Source: Phocoena phocoena
Lineage: Eukaryota; Chordata; Mammalia; Artiodactyla; Phocoenidae
Assembly: GCF_963924675.1 (NCBI RefSeq)
Contig: NC_089226.1
Location: 40,131,124 to 40,195,123 of the forward strand
DNA: 64,000 bases
Direction of reading: 5' to 3'
Shown here: positions 20,826 to 31,734 of the stretch, piece by piece
Position numbering within the stretch: position 1 is the first letter of the stretch
How the letters are laid out: each line of letters begins with the position of its first letter
Notes under the pieces: generated by a model
Seen by the model: only the letters and a program-made list of their open reading frames with translations
What the model was told of the DNA's origin: nothing
Databases searched by the model: none
Program-made: the position numbers and the translations under genes

Positions 20826-21360
20826 ATTAGTGTTGTTTGGTGGCCCCCAGTGAACCAAGTTCCCAGCATTCATACATTGCGTGGTTCTCCCCCTTTGCAT
20901 CTGACCTAGCCCTGTGATGTGCTCCAAGCAATAGAGTGCAGTGAAAGTGATGCTGTGCCAGGTATAAGGCTAAGTCTTAAGAAGGGTCAGCAGCTCTACT
21001 TCAGTGCTCAGGCTGCGAGGGAAGCCAGCTATCATTCCGGAAGTCTGAACACCCTGTGAAAAACCCCACCTAGCCATGTGGAAAGGCCACCTGGATGAGA
21101 ATTGAGGCCCCTGGCCAGCAGCCAGCAGCTGAGCTCCCAGTCAGCAGACAGCAGCTGCCAGCTGTGTGAGTGAGGCCATCTTGGAATTCCATCCTCCAGC
21201 CTCCAGTGATCCACACCAGGTGATACCATGTAGAATAGAGATAAGCTCGCCTCACCAAGCTCTGCCCACATTTCAGAATCATGGGCAGATAAGTAGAAGA
21301 GTAGTATTTGAAGCCACTGGATTTTGGAGTAGTTCATTATGTAGTAATAAATACCCCAAA
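20826..21360 (+). repeat. MLT1-like (MaLR) LTR, sense
   Basis: The 3' end 'agccactggattttggagta' followed by 'gttcattatgtagtaataaa' matches the MaLR/MLT1 terminal layout, and 'gaggccatcttggaattcca' precedes it. It has no internal retroviral sequence. Frames at 21032-21337 (minus) and 21166-21456 (plus) are chance. Confidence 0.5.
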
Positions 21361-21495
21361 CAAGTATGTCCCTTGACTGAGATGTATATGAACTGGTTCA
21401 TCTCCATACTTGCCTGTATCTCTGAAACTGCTATGTTTTGTTTTGTTTTGTTTTGAGATTCTTCTAGAAACAATTTGAATTAAAAGATACTTAGA

Positions 21496-21642
21496 CCTAG
21501 AGGGGTGGGATAGGCAGGGTGGGAGGGAGATGCAAGAGAGAGGAGATATGGGGATATATGTATAGCTGATTCACTCTGTTATAAAGCAGAAACTAATACA
21601 CCACTGTAAAGGAATTATACTCCAATAAAGATGTTAAAAATA
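21496..21642 (+). mobile_element. Very short 5'-truncated L1 (147 bp)
   Basis: Only the last part of an L1 3' UTR is present ('cctagaggggtgggatag' to 'tccaataaagatgttaaaaa'). A perfect 14-bp target-site duplication 'aaaagatacttaga' at 21482-21495 and 21643-21656 shows that it is a genuine insertion. The 3' UTR variant is the same as in the full-length L1 ending at 51646. Confidence 0.95.
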
Positions 21643-21707
21643 AAAAGATACTTAGAGCTTCAGAAAGATTAAGGCTCTTAATGGCTGTGATCAGTCTTAT
21701 ATCTTTT

Positions 21708-21907
21708 TATTTATTTATTTATTTATTTGCGGTACGTGGGCCTCTCACTGTTGTGGCCTCTCCCGTTGCGGAGCACAGGCTCCGGACGCGCAGGCTCACG
21801 GGCCCAGCCGCTCCGCGGCATGTGGGATCTTCCCAGACCGCGGCACGAACCCGTGTCCCCTGCATCGGCAGGCGGACTCTCAACCACTGCGCCACCAGGG
21901 AAGCCCT
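21708..21907 (-). mobile_element. CHR-type SINE with an internal deletion
   Basis: Minus-strand copy with a (TTTA)n tail. Compared with its siblings it lacks about 15 bp in the middle, where 'gcaggctcacgggcccag' joins directly, probably by deletion between short 'ggctca' repeats. The target-site duplication is about 'agtcttatat', with a C/T difference just after it (21693-21707 and 21908-21921). Confidence 0.93.
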
Positions 21908-21921
21908 AGTCTTATATTTTT

Positions 21922-22332
21922 AGATATAGCTTGCTAATTATAGGTCATGGTTCAGCATCCTGATGTTCCCTTTTAAAATTTTGTGTCTAAGATATGTATT
22001 GTCTAGGAAGTGGAATTATGTGTGCCAGTTCTGCTAATGTACTTGTCCTTTGGGTCCCAGGGAAATTGTAAAGAATCTTTAAAAGAAGGAAAGAAATGAA
22101 AATAAAGCAAAACAAAAGAGTTTCAGAAGCAGGAAGGAGCTTAACCTGCCTTCATTTACAAGATCTTTCAGTGACACTCAGTTCTTTATGTGTGACTCAA
22201 CTTTTGTTGAATTTGGCTAACATCTATCCTTCAGTTCCTACAATCCTTTCTGTTCACCTGGCAACTTGAAGTATTATGTCTCATCATATCACTCTTTTTA
22301 ATTACATTGCATGGTGTGGCCTAATGAGAAGA
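21922..22332. other. No recognisable feature
   Basis: Unique-looking AT-rich DNA between two SINEs. Confidence 0.5.
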
Positions 22333-22346
22333 AATACACACGATAG

Positions 22347-22526
22347 GGACTGTCCTGGCAGGCCAGTGGTCAAGACTTTGCCTTCCAATGCAGGGGGTGC
22401 GGGTTTGATCCCTGATTGGGGAGCTAAGATCCCACATGCCTTGCGGCCAAAAAAGCAAAACATAAAACAGAAGCAATATTGTAACAAATTCAATATAGAC
22501 TTTAAAAAAATTAAGAAAAGAAAAAG
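22347..22526 (+). mobile_element. Short tRNA-derived SINE, different subtype
   Basis: The head 'ctgtcctggcaggccagtgg' and the B-box-like 'gcgggtttgatccctgattg' mark a tRNA-derived SINE. The tail region 'attgtaacaaattcaatata' differs from the other copies, so this is another, older subtype. The target-site duplication is 'tacacaygatag' (22335-22346 and 22527-22538), with one mismatch. Confidence 0.9.
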
Positions 22527-22644
22527 TACACATGATAGAGCTTGATTTGTAATTCTGGCTGTGACTCATTCTTCTCATCATTAAACCAACAAAATATCCT
22601 CAGGACCATATTGCTGTTAGAAAGGAAAAAAATCACTGTCCAGG

Positions 22645-22990
22645 AATGCTCTGTCTAAAACTGTAGACACTGTCCATATGCAGCTATTGAGAACCTGAAA
22701 TGTGGCTAATCTGAATTGAGATGATCTGTAAATATAAAATACATACTTGATTTCAAAGATTCAGTGTGAAAAAAGATTGTAAAATATCTCAGTAATGTTT
22801 ACATTGATTACATGTTGATGTAATTTGGATGTTTGGATTAAATTAAATGTATTAAAATTAATTTTATCTGTGTGTTTCACTTTTATAACGTCCCTACTGG
22901 AAAACTTAAAATTACTTATGTAGTTCACTTTTGTGCCTTGAATTATATTTGTGTTGGACAACATTGGTCTAGAGTGCTGTCCAATATATA
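22645..22990. repeat. Probable nonautonomous DNA transposon fossil
   Basis: The body 'gaacctgaaatgtggctaat' to 'gttggacaacattggtctag' resembles a medium-reiterated element with related terminal text 'gtgctgtccaatat' at the right end and 'tgctctgtct' at the left. No transposase frame is present. The family name is uncertain. Confidence 0.4.
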
Positions 22991-23684
22991 AATAGAGAGG
23001 CATAATTGTGTATTTAGGCTGATATCACAATATCATCATTTCACATTAACCATATATTGTGGCCTGACAATCTTAAGTAACTTCAGTGGCTATAACAGAT
23101 TCATTTATTCTAATTAAACTACCAACACCTCCGCTGGCCCCACCACCTTCAGCAAAGTACCTCTAATCCTACCTTGAGGAAATTAGAAGCCATCAAAGAG
23201 GTTTTTTCTTAATTCCATGCCACAAAACCTGCAAACTTATTTTTTTTAATATTGTTAAAAGGTGGCTAAACAAAAAAAAAATTATATCTATCTAAATAAT
23301 TGGAAGTCTGTAACATATGGTGAAGTAAAATGTATGACAACAATTGCACAACGGCTGGGAGGAGGAAAGTGGGAGTATTCTACTGCAAGTTTCTTTGACC
23401 ATAATAACATCATTTAAAGGCAGACAGTGACAAAGACGTATACTATAGGAACAATAGTTACCTCAATTATAATTATAGAACTATAATTAATAAAAATGCA
23501 TACTCTAAAATCTAAAGTAACTATGAGAAAAACACACTGAGATATAGCTAATAAGCAAATAAAATAAATAAAATGAAATTATTAAAAAATACATAAAAGA
23601 AGGTAGGAAATAAAAGGGGAAGTACAAAAATAGATGGAATAAAACAAAAGCACAATTGTACACTTAAAAACAACTACATATTCA
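22991..23684. other. Unassigned AT-rich DNA
   Basis: A-rich from about 23440 onward, probably grading into the old L1 that follows. No frame or regulatory element is recognised. Confidence 0.4.
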
Positions 23685-25605
23685 CATATGACATGATCAT
23701 TTATGTAGAGAAATCCTAAGGAACCTAAAAAAAAATGAGAACAAAAACAAAACAAAACTACAGGAGCTAAAAATTAGACTACCAAGGTTGCAGAATCCAA
23801 GTTCAATATATAAAAGTCCATTGTATTTCTACATACTAGATATAAAATGTAAATTTTTTAAAATGCCATTTACAATAACATGCAAGAAATTTAATAAAAT
23901 ATGTGCAATACCTGTTCACCAAAAACTATAAAACATTGCTTAAAAAAACTAAAGAAGACCTAAACAAATGGAGAGATATACCATGTTTATGGATTGTCCT
24001 CAAATTGATCTATAAGTCTACAGAAGCAACGCAATCCCAAGAGAAATCCTCCAGGACTTTTTTTTTTTTTTTTTGGCTGCGTTGGGTCTTGGTTGCTGTG
24101 CGCGGGCTTTCTCTAGTTGCGGCAAGCAGGGGCTACTCTTCATTGCGGTGCACAGGCTTCTCATTGCCGTGACTTCTCTTGCTGCAGAGCACGGACTCTA
24201 GGCTCGCGGGCTTCAGTAGTTGTGGCACGCAGGCTCAGTAGTTGTGGCTCGTGGGCTCTAGAGCGCAGGCTTAGTAGTTGTGGTGCACAGGCTTAGCTGC
24301 TCTGCGGCATGTGGGATCTTCCCAGACCAGGGATCAAACCCATGTCCCCTGCATTAGCAGGCGGATTCTTAATCACTGTGCCACCAGGGAAGTCCTCCAG
24401 GACTTTTTATAGAATTTGATTAGCTGATTCAAAAATTTATTTGGAAATGCAAACGATCTAGAATAGCAAAAATAATTGAAAAAAAGTTGGAAGAGAGGAC
24501 TTATATAACTTCAAGTCTTGTAATCCAGACAGTGTAGTTGTATTAAAAGCTCACAAATATAGGTTAATGGAACCTAATAGAGTCCAAAATGGACTTTGAT
24601 AAATATGGTCAATTGATTTTCTACAAAGTTGGCAAGGTAATTCAATGGAGAAAGGATAGTCTTTTCAACAAATGGTGCTGGAACAACTGGATGTACCTAT
24701 GGAAAAAAGTAAATTCTGAACCTTATCACACAATGTACACAAAAATTACCTGGAAATGAATAATAGACCTAAATATAAAACCTCACATTATAAAACTTCC
24801 AGAAGAAAATATAAGAGAAAATATTCACAATCTTGTGGTAAGCAAAATTTTCTTAATAGGAAAATCATAGAAGAAAAAGTTGATAAATTGGACTTTATCA
24901 AAATAAAAACTTCTGATCTTTGAAAGATACCAGTAAAAAATTAAAAAACAAAAACAAGCCTACCTACAGATTGAGGAAAAAAAACCCCGTAATACATATA
25001 TCTCTCAATAGACTTGAATCCTGCTTATATAAATAATTCTTACAACTCAGTAATAAGATTAACATCTCAGTAAGATATTGGCAAATTATTTGACTAGATA
25101 CTACACCAAGAAAGATAGATGAATGTTCAATAAGAAAATGAAAATATGCCCAATACCAGTCATCAAGGAAACACAATCTAAAACCACAATGAGTTATCAC
25201 TTCACATTAGACTGGCTAAAATTAAAAAGAGTCACTACACCAAGTGATGTCAAGGATGTAGAGAAACTTAAAAGTCTCATAATTACTAGTTAGTGGTTAA
25301 AATAGTGAAACTACTATGGAAAACAGTTTGAAACTTTCTTATAAAGTTAAACATACACTTATCATGGACTGAGTGATTCTAGTTTTAATTACTCACAAAA
25401 ATTTTAAAAACAAGTTATGCCTACAAAAAGAATGCACTACACAAATCTCAGAGCAACATTATTCGTAATAGCAAAAAAAGAAAAATGACAGAGAAAACAA
25501 ATAAACAAAAATGGGAAACAAACCAAGCATCCAAAGGTAAATCTGTGAACAAACTGTGGTATATTTATACCATGCAATATTCCTCAGCTATGAAAAGGAA
25601 CAATC
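23685..25605 (+). mobile_element. Ancient L1 ORF2 fragment, split by a long SINE
   Basis: The sequence follows the L1 ORF2 C-terminal region in sense orientation ('ggagagatataccatgttta' at 23970, 'ttcaacaaatggtgctggaa' at 24665, 'atgagttatcacttcacatt' at 25189, 'atgcaatattcctcagctat' at 25573), but with many stops and indels, far more diverged than the L1 at 44-52 kb. The SINE at 24062-24394 interrupts it. Only scattered short frames remain, so it is a fossil. Confidence 0.75.
24062..24394 (-). mobile_element. Long CHR-type SINE inside ancient L1
   Basis: Minus-strand long-form SINE with a poly(T) start (24061-24074) and repeated 'gtagttgtgg' modules, ending with the head complement at 24394. 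The target-site duplication 'ctccaggactttt' lies at 24049-24061 and 24395-24407, and the interrupted L1 reads through it. Confidence 0.94.
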
Positions 25606-25619
25606 CCACACATGCTAAT

Positions 25620-25748
25620 GTCAAATTGTTCTCCAAAGTGAATGTATCAATTTGTATCCCTACCAGCACTCCATGAAAGTCTCCAATGCTTTATACAGTT
25701 GCCACTTTTGGAATTTTTAGATGTTTGTCAGTCTGATGGCTATAATAC
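25620..25748 (-). repeat. Old L1 ORF2 fragment, antisense
   Basis: 'gttctccaaagtgaatgtat' followed by 'ccctaccagcactccatgaa' is the reverse complement of the ORF2 3' region found near 50860-50910. It sits between two sense L1 blocks, so either an inversion or a separate insertion occurred. Confidence 0.6.
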
Positions 25749-25764
25749 TTAAATGAGTGTTTAA

Positions 25765-26635
25765 AAAATATATCAATGGTACAGGAATAAACAAATCAAT
25801 GGAAGAGAATAGAGAGCCCAGAGATAGACCCACGATTTGCTGGGAACTTGGCATATGACAGAAATGGTACAACAAATAGGTGAGAAAGAATGGATTATTT
25901 AATAAATCATACTATATGAATAAAGATAACATTGATCCCTATCTATCTCCTACCATACACAAAATAATAACTAGATAGATGGAAGACCTCTATGTGAAAA
26001 TCAAAACCTCAAAGCTTTTAAAAGAACATGTAAAAGACTATCTTTATTACATCAGAGTTTGGATAGAATTTTGAACAGACACAGAAGGTATCTGCCATAG
26101 AGGAAAGGATTGCTCTATCGGACTAGCTCACGTTGAAACCTCTCAATGCAAAGAGTGCTATAAACAAAAGAGAATTTAAAGACTGAGAAATTTTTCTCAA
26201 CATATTTATTGACCAACTCTTTCAAATCCATAAAAAAATAGAAAAGAGTTCAATAGAAAAAAAAATTGGACTATTCACAAAGGAAAACCAAATGGCTATA
26301 TAAACATATGAAAAGATATTGACTGTCACTAACAATCAGAGAAATAAAAATTATAAACAACTGGGCTTCCCTGGTGGCGCAGTGGTTGAGAGTCTGCCTG
26401 CCGATGCAGGGGACATGGGTTCGTGCCCCGGTCCGGGAAGATCCCACATGCCGCGGAGCGGCTGGGCCCGTGAGCCATGGCCGCTGAGCCTGCGCGTCCG
26501 GAGCCTGTGCTCCGCAATGGGAGAGGCCACAGCGGTGAGAGGCCCGCGTACCGCAAAAAAAAAAAAAAATTATAAACAACCATATCATATAATTTCTACC
26601 CTCAAACTGACAAACATTTTCAATTTGATAGTTGC
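25765..26635 (+). mobile_element. Ancient L1 ORF2 fragment, split by a SINE
   Basis: 'agagagcccagagatagacc' (25811) and 'catatgaaaagatattgact' (26307) fit L1 ORF2 in sense orientation. The element is very decayed, with no useful frame. The SINE at 26362-26564 interrupts it. Confidence 0.6.
26362..26564 (+). mobile_element. CHR-type SINE, near-consensus copy
   Basis: Plus-strand copy with the A box region 'tggcgcagtggt' (26374-26385) and B box 'ggttcgtgcc' (26418-26427), followed by the GC-rich body and an A tail. The target-site duplication is a perfect 16-mer, 'aaaaattataaacaac' (26346-26361 and 26565-26580). With few changes from the majority sequence of the window's SINEs, it looks young. 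Confidence 0.96.
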
Positions 26636-26640
26636 AGGGG

Positions 26641-27582
26641 ACTCTGCTCTGATTGCAGGGGGCTAGTTATCATGAGTTTAGGGGACCTGAACCCTTCAAA
26701 GACTTCCCAATCCTCCCCTGGCTCCATGAGCTTCCCAGAGCAGAAATGATTCTTTGCTTTGTTCCCCACTGTTAACGCCTATAGCTTTTCTCTCTGCTTT
26801 ACACTTTATGGCTTGTGTATGTGTCCCTGACTAAACCATGAGCACGTGGAAAGCACATTGGACACCATCTTTCCTTTTTGTGGCCGCACTCCTGGAACTC
26901 TTTGTGGCTGGTAGTGGGCTTGTGATGAATGTTTGCCGCATTGAGTACGAGCCTTCTGTTTTCTTCCAGAAAAGCACAGAGGCCAGTCACTGACAAGTTA
27001 ATCTGAGTTTTTGTAGTTTGGGCTTTTGATTTGTAAATTATGGAGAAGCCTACTTCAGAAATCTACATGTCAAAGGATAGCGGGGAAGAAGTCGCTTCTT
27101 AGATATGAACGCATGGAATGCTTCTATTGCTCATCACTCTGGATTCTCTAACACTCTGTACTTACTCCAAAGGATTTTCTCCTTGTGGGAGAGACTATGG
27201 AGAAAAGTGATACGAGGCTATTCGGGCATCAAGAACATTTCCATCAGGCATTAATAATTTGCATCTTATTTGGAAATGTCTACCACCATAGGCTGTGGGT
27301 CCTGAGCTGATATCAATTTTAAAAAATGCAAGACACCAACAGGGACTGGAGTTGTTTTGAATTAAGATAAGATTCTCTGTGGCTGCAGAAATTAAAATCA
27401 TGGCTTTGATCATCTGTCTCCCTTATGGAATTGTTCTGCAGATCTGATTCTGTTTTTAATGCAGGAATTTTAGGGGGCCTTTGGAGAGATGGAGAAACAA
27501 GGAGAGAGGAGAGCAGGATATACTACTTCTGGTCAATTATACTCTGCTGAGGAGAGGCCAGCAGGAATGGACTTCTGGGATT

Positions 27583-27585
<3 letters not shown>
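26641..27585. other. No recognisable feature
   Basis: Unique-looking DNA; frames at 26799-26996 and 27195-27413 (both minus) have no recognisable content. Confidence 0.5.
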
Positions 27586-27634
<49 letters not shown>

Positions 27635-27652
27635 TGTGTGGAGAGAGAGAGA
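27586..27652. repeat. (TG)21 and (GA)n microsatellite
   Basis: A perfect TG run at 27591-27632 is followed by 'agtgtgtg' and a GA run at 27641-27652. Long alternating purine-pyrimidine tracts of this kind can adopt Z-DNA and are usually length-polymorphic. Confidence 0.97.
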
Positions 27653-27944
27653 GGAGGTAAGGTGGTAGGGCAGCAGCAGGATGAATGATTTGGTTATGTA
27701 TCTGTCTCAACTAAACCATAAACATATAGAAGGCAGAGATATCTCTCTATCAATTGGAAATTGGCACTTAGGAGAGACATTGGGGCTGAAGGTACAGATC
27801 TAGGAATCCCCTGCAGAGGCGTAATATCTGAAACTGAGGAGATAGATGAGACTATGGAGAAAGAGAGTCAGAGAGAAGAAAACAAGGACAGGGCTTGGAC
27901 AAGACATTCATTTCAGAAGAACTTTACTGAGCACATTATTATAG

Positions 27945-28130
27945 AATCAAGAACACAGAGTCTGGGAGGGACAGCCAGGTTCTGTCTCTTACTAGCAATG
28001 TGGCCTTGGGCAAGCATCTTGAATTCTCTGTGCCTCAGTTTCTTCATCTGATTTTAAAAGTTAATAGATGTAAAGAGTTTAGTGCATACCTGATACACTC
28101 TAAATGCAATGTTAGTTGTTGTTATTGTAT
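27945..28130 (+). repeat. MIR SINE, sense
   Basis: 'gcaatgtggccttgggcaag' and 'tgtgcctcagtttcttcatc' are the MIR core, followed by a diverged tail. Confidence 0.75.
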
Positions 28131-28214
28131 AAAGGTTAGCTGTTCCTGTTGTGGTAGTTGTTCTTATAAGGGCTGGGCACTGAGTTAGAGTCTCTTAATA
28201 CAATAATGAAATAT

Positions 28215-28318
28215 ATACGTGTGTGTGTGTATATATATAACTGAACCACTTTGCTGTACACCTGAAACATTGTAAATCAACTATATTTCAATAAAAATTT
28301 AAAAAAACTAAAAAAACA
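28215..28318 (+). mobile_element. L1 3' terminal fragment
   Basis: A (GT)/(TA) stretch followed by 'ctgaaccactttgctgtaca' and 'caactatatttcaataaaaa' is the L1 3' end in sense orientation, truncated to about 100 bp. No clear target-site duplication was found. Confidence 0.8.
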
Positions 28319-29404
28319 AAATGAATTATACACACCCTTACTTTTAAAGAATAATCTAGTGGCGGAGACAAGAAAGCTGCTTATTACAATGGTGTGGTCC
28401 ATGTTACAGTGGAGACAAGTACAGGGCACCTTTGTGACTGTAGAGGAGGGTGCTATCCCAATTATGGGGTATCAGGAACTCCTTCTATTCTTTTCTCCTG
28501 CCTGTGCTTTTGCCCTGTCCCGCCCACAGCAGCCTCACTGGACTTCCTTAGCAGCCCTGAGACCTAAGGAAGTTGGGCAACTAGGCTTCCCGCCTGCCCC
28601 CAGGCTGCGAGATGCCTCTGCCGGTGCTGGTGACCCAAGGCTTTGGCTCCTGAGCGCTGAGGCTGCTCTTTTTCTTACCAATCTTGGAATTCAGTCTCGC
28701 TCAAAGTGTAGACAATCCACAATCCCTTCCTTGCCCTGGTTCATTTCCTTTTATCCAAATTGCCTTTTGTGGTTTCCATAGAAATGATGGCTTCTTGCTG
28801 GGCCCATCGCTGTGGAAACTTTGAGGAGATTAACAGGCACCATTGCCATTTTTATTTCTCACTTTCTGGTTTGATTAAAAAACTCACAATTCAGCTCTTT
28901 CCCTGATGCAAGGGAGGGGGAATTCATCACTTTGTTAGTAGGTTACATATACATTTGATTTGTAGCCACTGTTTTATGGTTGTATCAACATCACATTTGC
29001 TGGCTTGGAGTAGAAAACATACGTGAATTTCCATAGATGCTGATGATAGATGAAAATGACTGACTTTCAATGTTCCCTTGTTAGCTGATGGGATGCTGAG
29101 GAACAGGACTGGATGCCATCTTTTAGACGGTCGTGCTGGCTCTGAGTGGCCCTATACTACTCTAGGTCACATACAGCCACCTTGAGTGTTTATACCTCAA
29201 AGTGACAAATCCCTCAAGGCAGGGAGGAGTCCACAGGGAGGCTGGGGAGGGAAGAGTGTGAAAAGGTAGGCTTGTCCTATACGGCACATTGACTACAACC
29301 TCAGCAAGCTCAGAGGGGCAGCCCAAGCCTGTGTGACTATCTCTCTTGGTGGGCTAGTATGAGAGAATTATTGTGTTTGTGCCTTTCCTTCTTCTGTTAT
29401 TCTC
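28319..29404. other. Unassigned DNA with a chance 140-codon frame
   Basis: About 1.1 kb without a named repeat. A plus-strand frame at 28359-28781 spans 140 codons. It has no recognisable domain, is partly GC-rich (28500-28660), and I see no supporting splice or homology signal, so I do not call a gene. Confidence 0.45.
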
Positions 29405-29571
29405 CAAAGCAGGCTTATTGAGGTAAAATTTAATGCAGTAAGATTCATTTCTTCATTGTACAGTACTATGAATTTTGACAGTCATGCAGCCATCTCTATA
29501 ATCAAAATATAGAAAAATTCACCCCCCCCAAATTCTTTTGTGCCCCTTTGTAGTCCACCCTCCTCCCACCT

Positions 29572-29782
29572 TTTTTTTTTTTTTTTTTGCGGTACTCGGG
29601 CCTCTCACTGTTGTGGCCTCTCCCGTTGCAGAGCACAGGCTCCGGACGCGCAGGCTTAGCTGCCATGGCTCATGGGCCCAGCCGCTCCGCGACATGTAGG
29701 ATCTTCCCGGACCGGGGCACGAACCTGTGTCCCCTGTGTCGGCAGGCGGACTCTCAACCACTGTGCCACCAGGGAAGCTCTC
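29572..29782 (-). mobile_element. CHR-type SINE nested in old L1
   Basis: Minus-strand full copy with a poly(T) start of about 18 bases. The target-site duplication is 'tcctcccacct' / 'ttctcccacct' (29561-29571 and 29783-29793), with one mismatch. Confidence 0.93.
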
Positions 29783-29876
29783 TTCTCCCACCTCTTGCCT
29801 CTGACATCCACTGATCTGTTTTCTGTCCCTGTAGTTTTGCTTTTTCCAGAATGTCATATATAAATGTAGCCTTTTG

Positions 29877-30461
29877 ATGATTTACGATAGCCAAGACATG
29901 GAAGCAACCTAAATGTCCATCGACAGATGAAAGCATAAAGAAGATGTGGTACATATATACAATGGAATATTACTCAGGCATGAAAAACAATGATATAATG
30001 CCATTTGCAGCAACATGGATGGACCTAGAGATTATCATACTAAGTGAAGTCAGAGAAAGACAAATATCATATGATATCACTTGTATGTGGAATCTAAAAA
30101 ATGATACACATGAACTTATTTACAAAACAGAAACACACTCACAGACATATAAGACAAACTTATGGTTACCAATGGGGAAAGCGGGGAGGAATAAATTAGT
30201 AGTTTGGTATTAACATATACACATTACTATATATAAAATAAATAACAAACAAGGACCTACAGGGAACTATATTCAATATCTTGCAATAAACTATAATGGG
30301 AAAGAATCTGAAAAAGAATATATATATGTATATATGTATATATACATACATTTTATATATATATATACACACATACATATATAAAACTGAATCACTGTGC
30401 TGTACGCCAGAAGCTAACACAACATTGTAAGTCAACTATACTTCAATCATAAAAAAAAAAA
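29877..30461 (+). mobile_element. 5'-truncated L1, last part of ORF2 and 3' UTR
   Basis: Plus-strand L1 starts 'tttacgatagccaagacatg' near the ORF2 end. The frame at 29944-30213 is the ORF2 C-terminus ('[17 protein letters not shown]'), running into a 3' UTR that contains an expanded TA/TATG block (about 30318-30386). The 10-bp target-site duplication 'gtagcctttt' lies at 29866-29875 and 30462-30471. Confidence 0.92.
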
Positions 30462-30564
30462 GTAGCCTTTTAATCTGGCTTCTTTCTCTTAGCACAATGT
30501 GTTTGAGTTTCATCCATGTTGGTGCATGTCTCTAATTCTTATAGTAATTCTTCAAAATAGGAGT

Positions 30565-30612
30565 TATCCTAATTTCATAGATAAGGTTCCCAAGGCTCAA
30601 AAAGGAACCATG
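30565..30612 (-). repeat. MIR fragment
   Basis: 'ttatcctaatttcatagata' followed by 'ggttcccaaggctcaaaaag' fits the reverse-complement MIR core. It is short. Confidence 0.4.
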
Positions 30613-30619
30613 GTGCTGT

Positions 30620-31172
30620 GGGAGAGGAAAGACTGTCCCTACCCTCTTAATCTGGGTCTATGAAGTAAACTGATAACAGGAAGATTAACTGGAGAAAAGT
30701 ATACAAATATGAATACAAAAGATTCACTTTTAATATTACGTGCACAGGGACATCACACGCAAAAAAGTGAATACCCCCAAAGTAGGGAGATTTGAGAGCT
30801 TATATGCCATCCTAATAGGGGAAAGGGAGTGGGATGTAGGCAACGTAGGGTTAAGTAAATGATTTTTAGGAAAGATGAATGGGCTCTTAGAAGAATAGAG
30901 GGGATTTTTGATCGTTTGTGATAAAGTTTCTCTGGGTGTGGTGTTGATTTCTAGTCTCCTCTTCTGTGATGAGTCAATCTTCCCTGGTGGGTGAAACGCC
31001 GGGGGAGTGGACTTATGACAACTGATTTCCTTTTGAAGGATGGCTCTTTTGGCAGATAAGGGGAGTTCAGAGAAAATCTCTCTCTGCGTTTGCTGTGTTT
31101 CAAGTGCCTTCAGTTCAAAATAATCAATAGAGCAAAGTGGCATATTTTAGGTTGGCATGTCCTGAACTCCTT
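30620..31172 (-). repeat. Possible old ERVL-type LTR, antisense
   Basis: The closing phrases 'aaaataatcaatagagcaaa' and 'gtggcatattttaggttggc' (31118-31158) resemble the terminal part of an old LTR in reverse orientation. The 135-codon minus frame at 30736-31143 lies wholly within it and has no recognisable domain. The family is uncertain. Confidence 0.35.
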
Positions 31173-31182
31173 TAATGCTCTA

Positions 31183-31262
31183 AAGCTCACCCAGCTCATA
31201 AAAGTGGACCTGGGTCCAGGTCCATCTAGTTCCCAAGCCCACACTCTTTCTACTATCCCTCT
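31183..31262 (-). repeat. MIR fragment
   Basis: 'aagctcacccagctcataaa' and 'gcccacactctttctactat' follow the tRNA-proximal part of MIR in reverse complement. Confidence 0.55.
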
Positions 31263-31734
31263 GGCAAAGGTGATCCTGGCCCAGGAGGCTGCATCTGTCT
31301 GTATTCTTAGCAGCTAAGAGAGGAGAAGATGAAGAAGGGACCCCATGGTAAAGACCATCCATCTGAGGGAAGAGATAGCCCTTCCTCCCACCTGCCTGCC
31401 TCTGTGAGCCTTTCTGGGTGTCAGGATGTTTGCATTCCATGTGCACCCCATAGCTAGGAGTGCTCCCATACCAGAATGTGGAGAATCTCTTTCCTTGTGT
31501 TTGGAGGTCTCCTGTGAGTGTGTCTGTATGTCCTACTTATTTTTACATTGCAAAGCTGGTATTCTGGAAGAAGGCTTTTCAGGGAAATAGTTAGGGTAGG
31601 CAACTAAGTGAGTCACAGTGGGCAGAGCAGATCCTCTGAGCTGGGAAAAGAACAGAAGCACATACTACCAAGTACTGTGCTTCACTTTCTTTTTAACAAG
31701 TGTCTTTTTTAAAGTTGATATAGAACATATTCCA
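31263..31734. other. No recognisable feature
   Basis: Unique-looking sequence; no frame or repeat can be named. Confidence 0.5.

Larger units (their letters stand above)
29405..30545 (-). mobile_element. Old L1 3' region, antisense, hosting two younger insertions
   Basis: Text at 29405-29570 ('cttattgaggtaaaatttaa'), 29793-29876 ('ctgatctgttttctgtccct') and 30472-30540 ('ttagcacaatgtgtttgagt') forms one antisense old L1 3' UTR once a SINE (29572-29782) and an L1 tail (29877-30461) are removed. The nesting order is host L1 first, then SINE and L1 tail. Confidence 0.7.

Noticed and set aside
26362..26564. tRNA gene
   Set aside because: The A- and B-box-like text belongs to the tRNA-derived head of a SINE; no cloverleaf or anticodon stem of a functional tRNA is intact, and the same text occurs in the other SINEs.
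28359..28781. 140-codon frame on the plus strand
   Set aside because: No recognisable domain, no splice or promoter support, and overall composition like chance frames elsewhere in the window.
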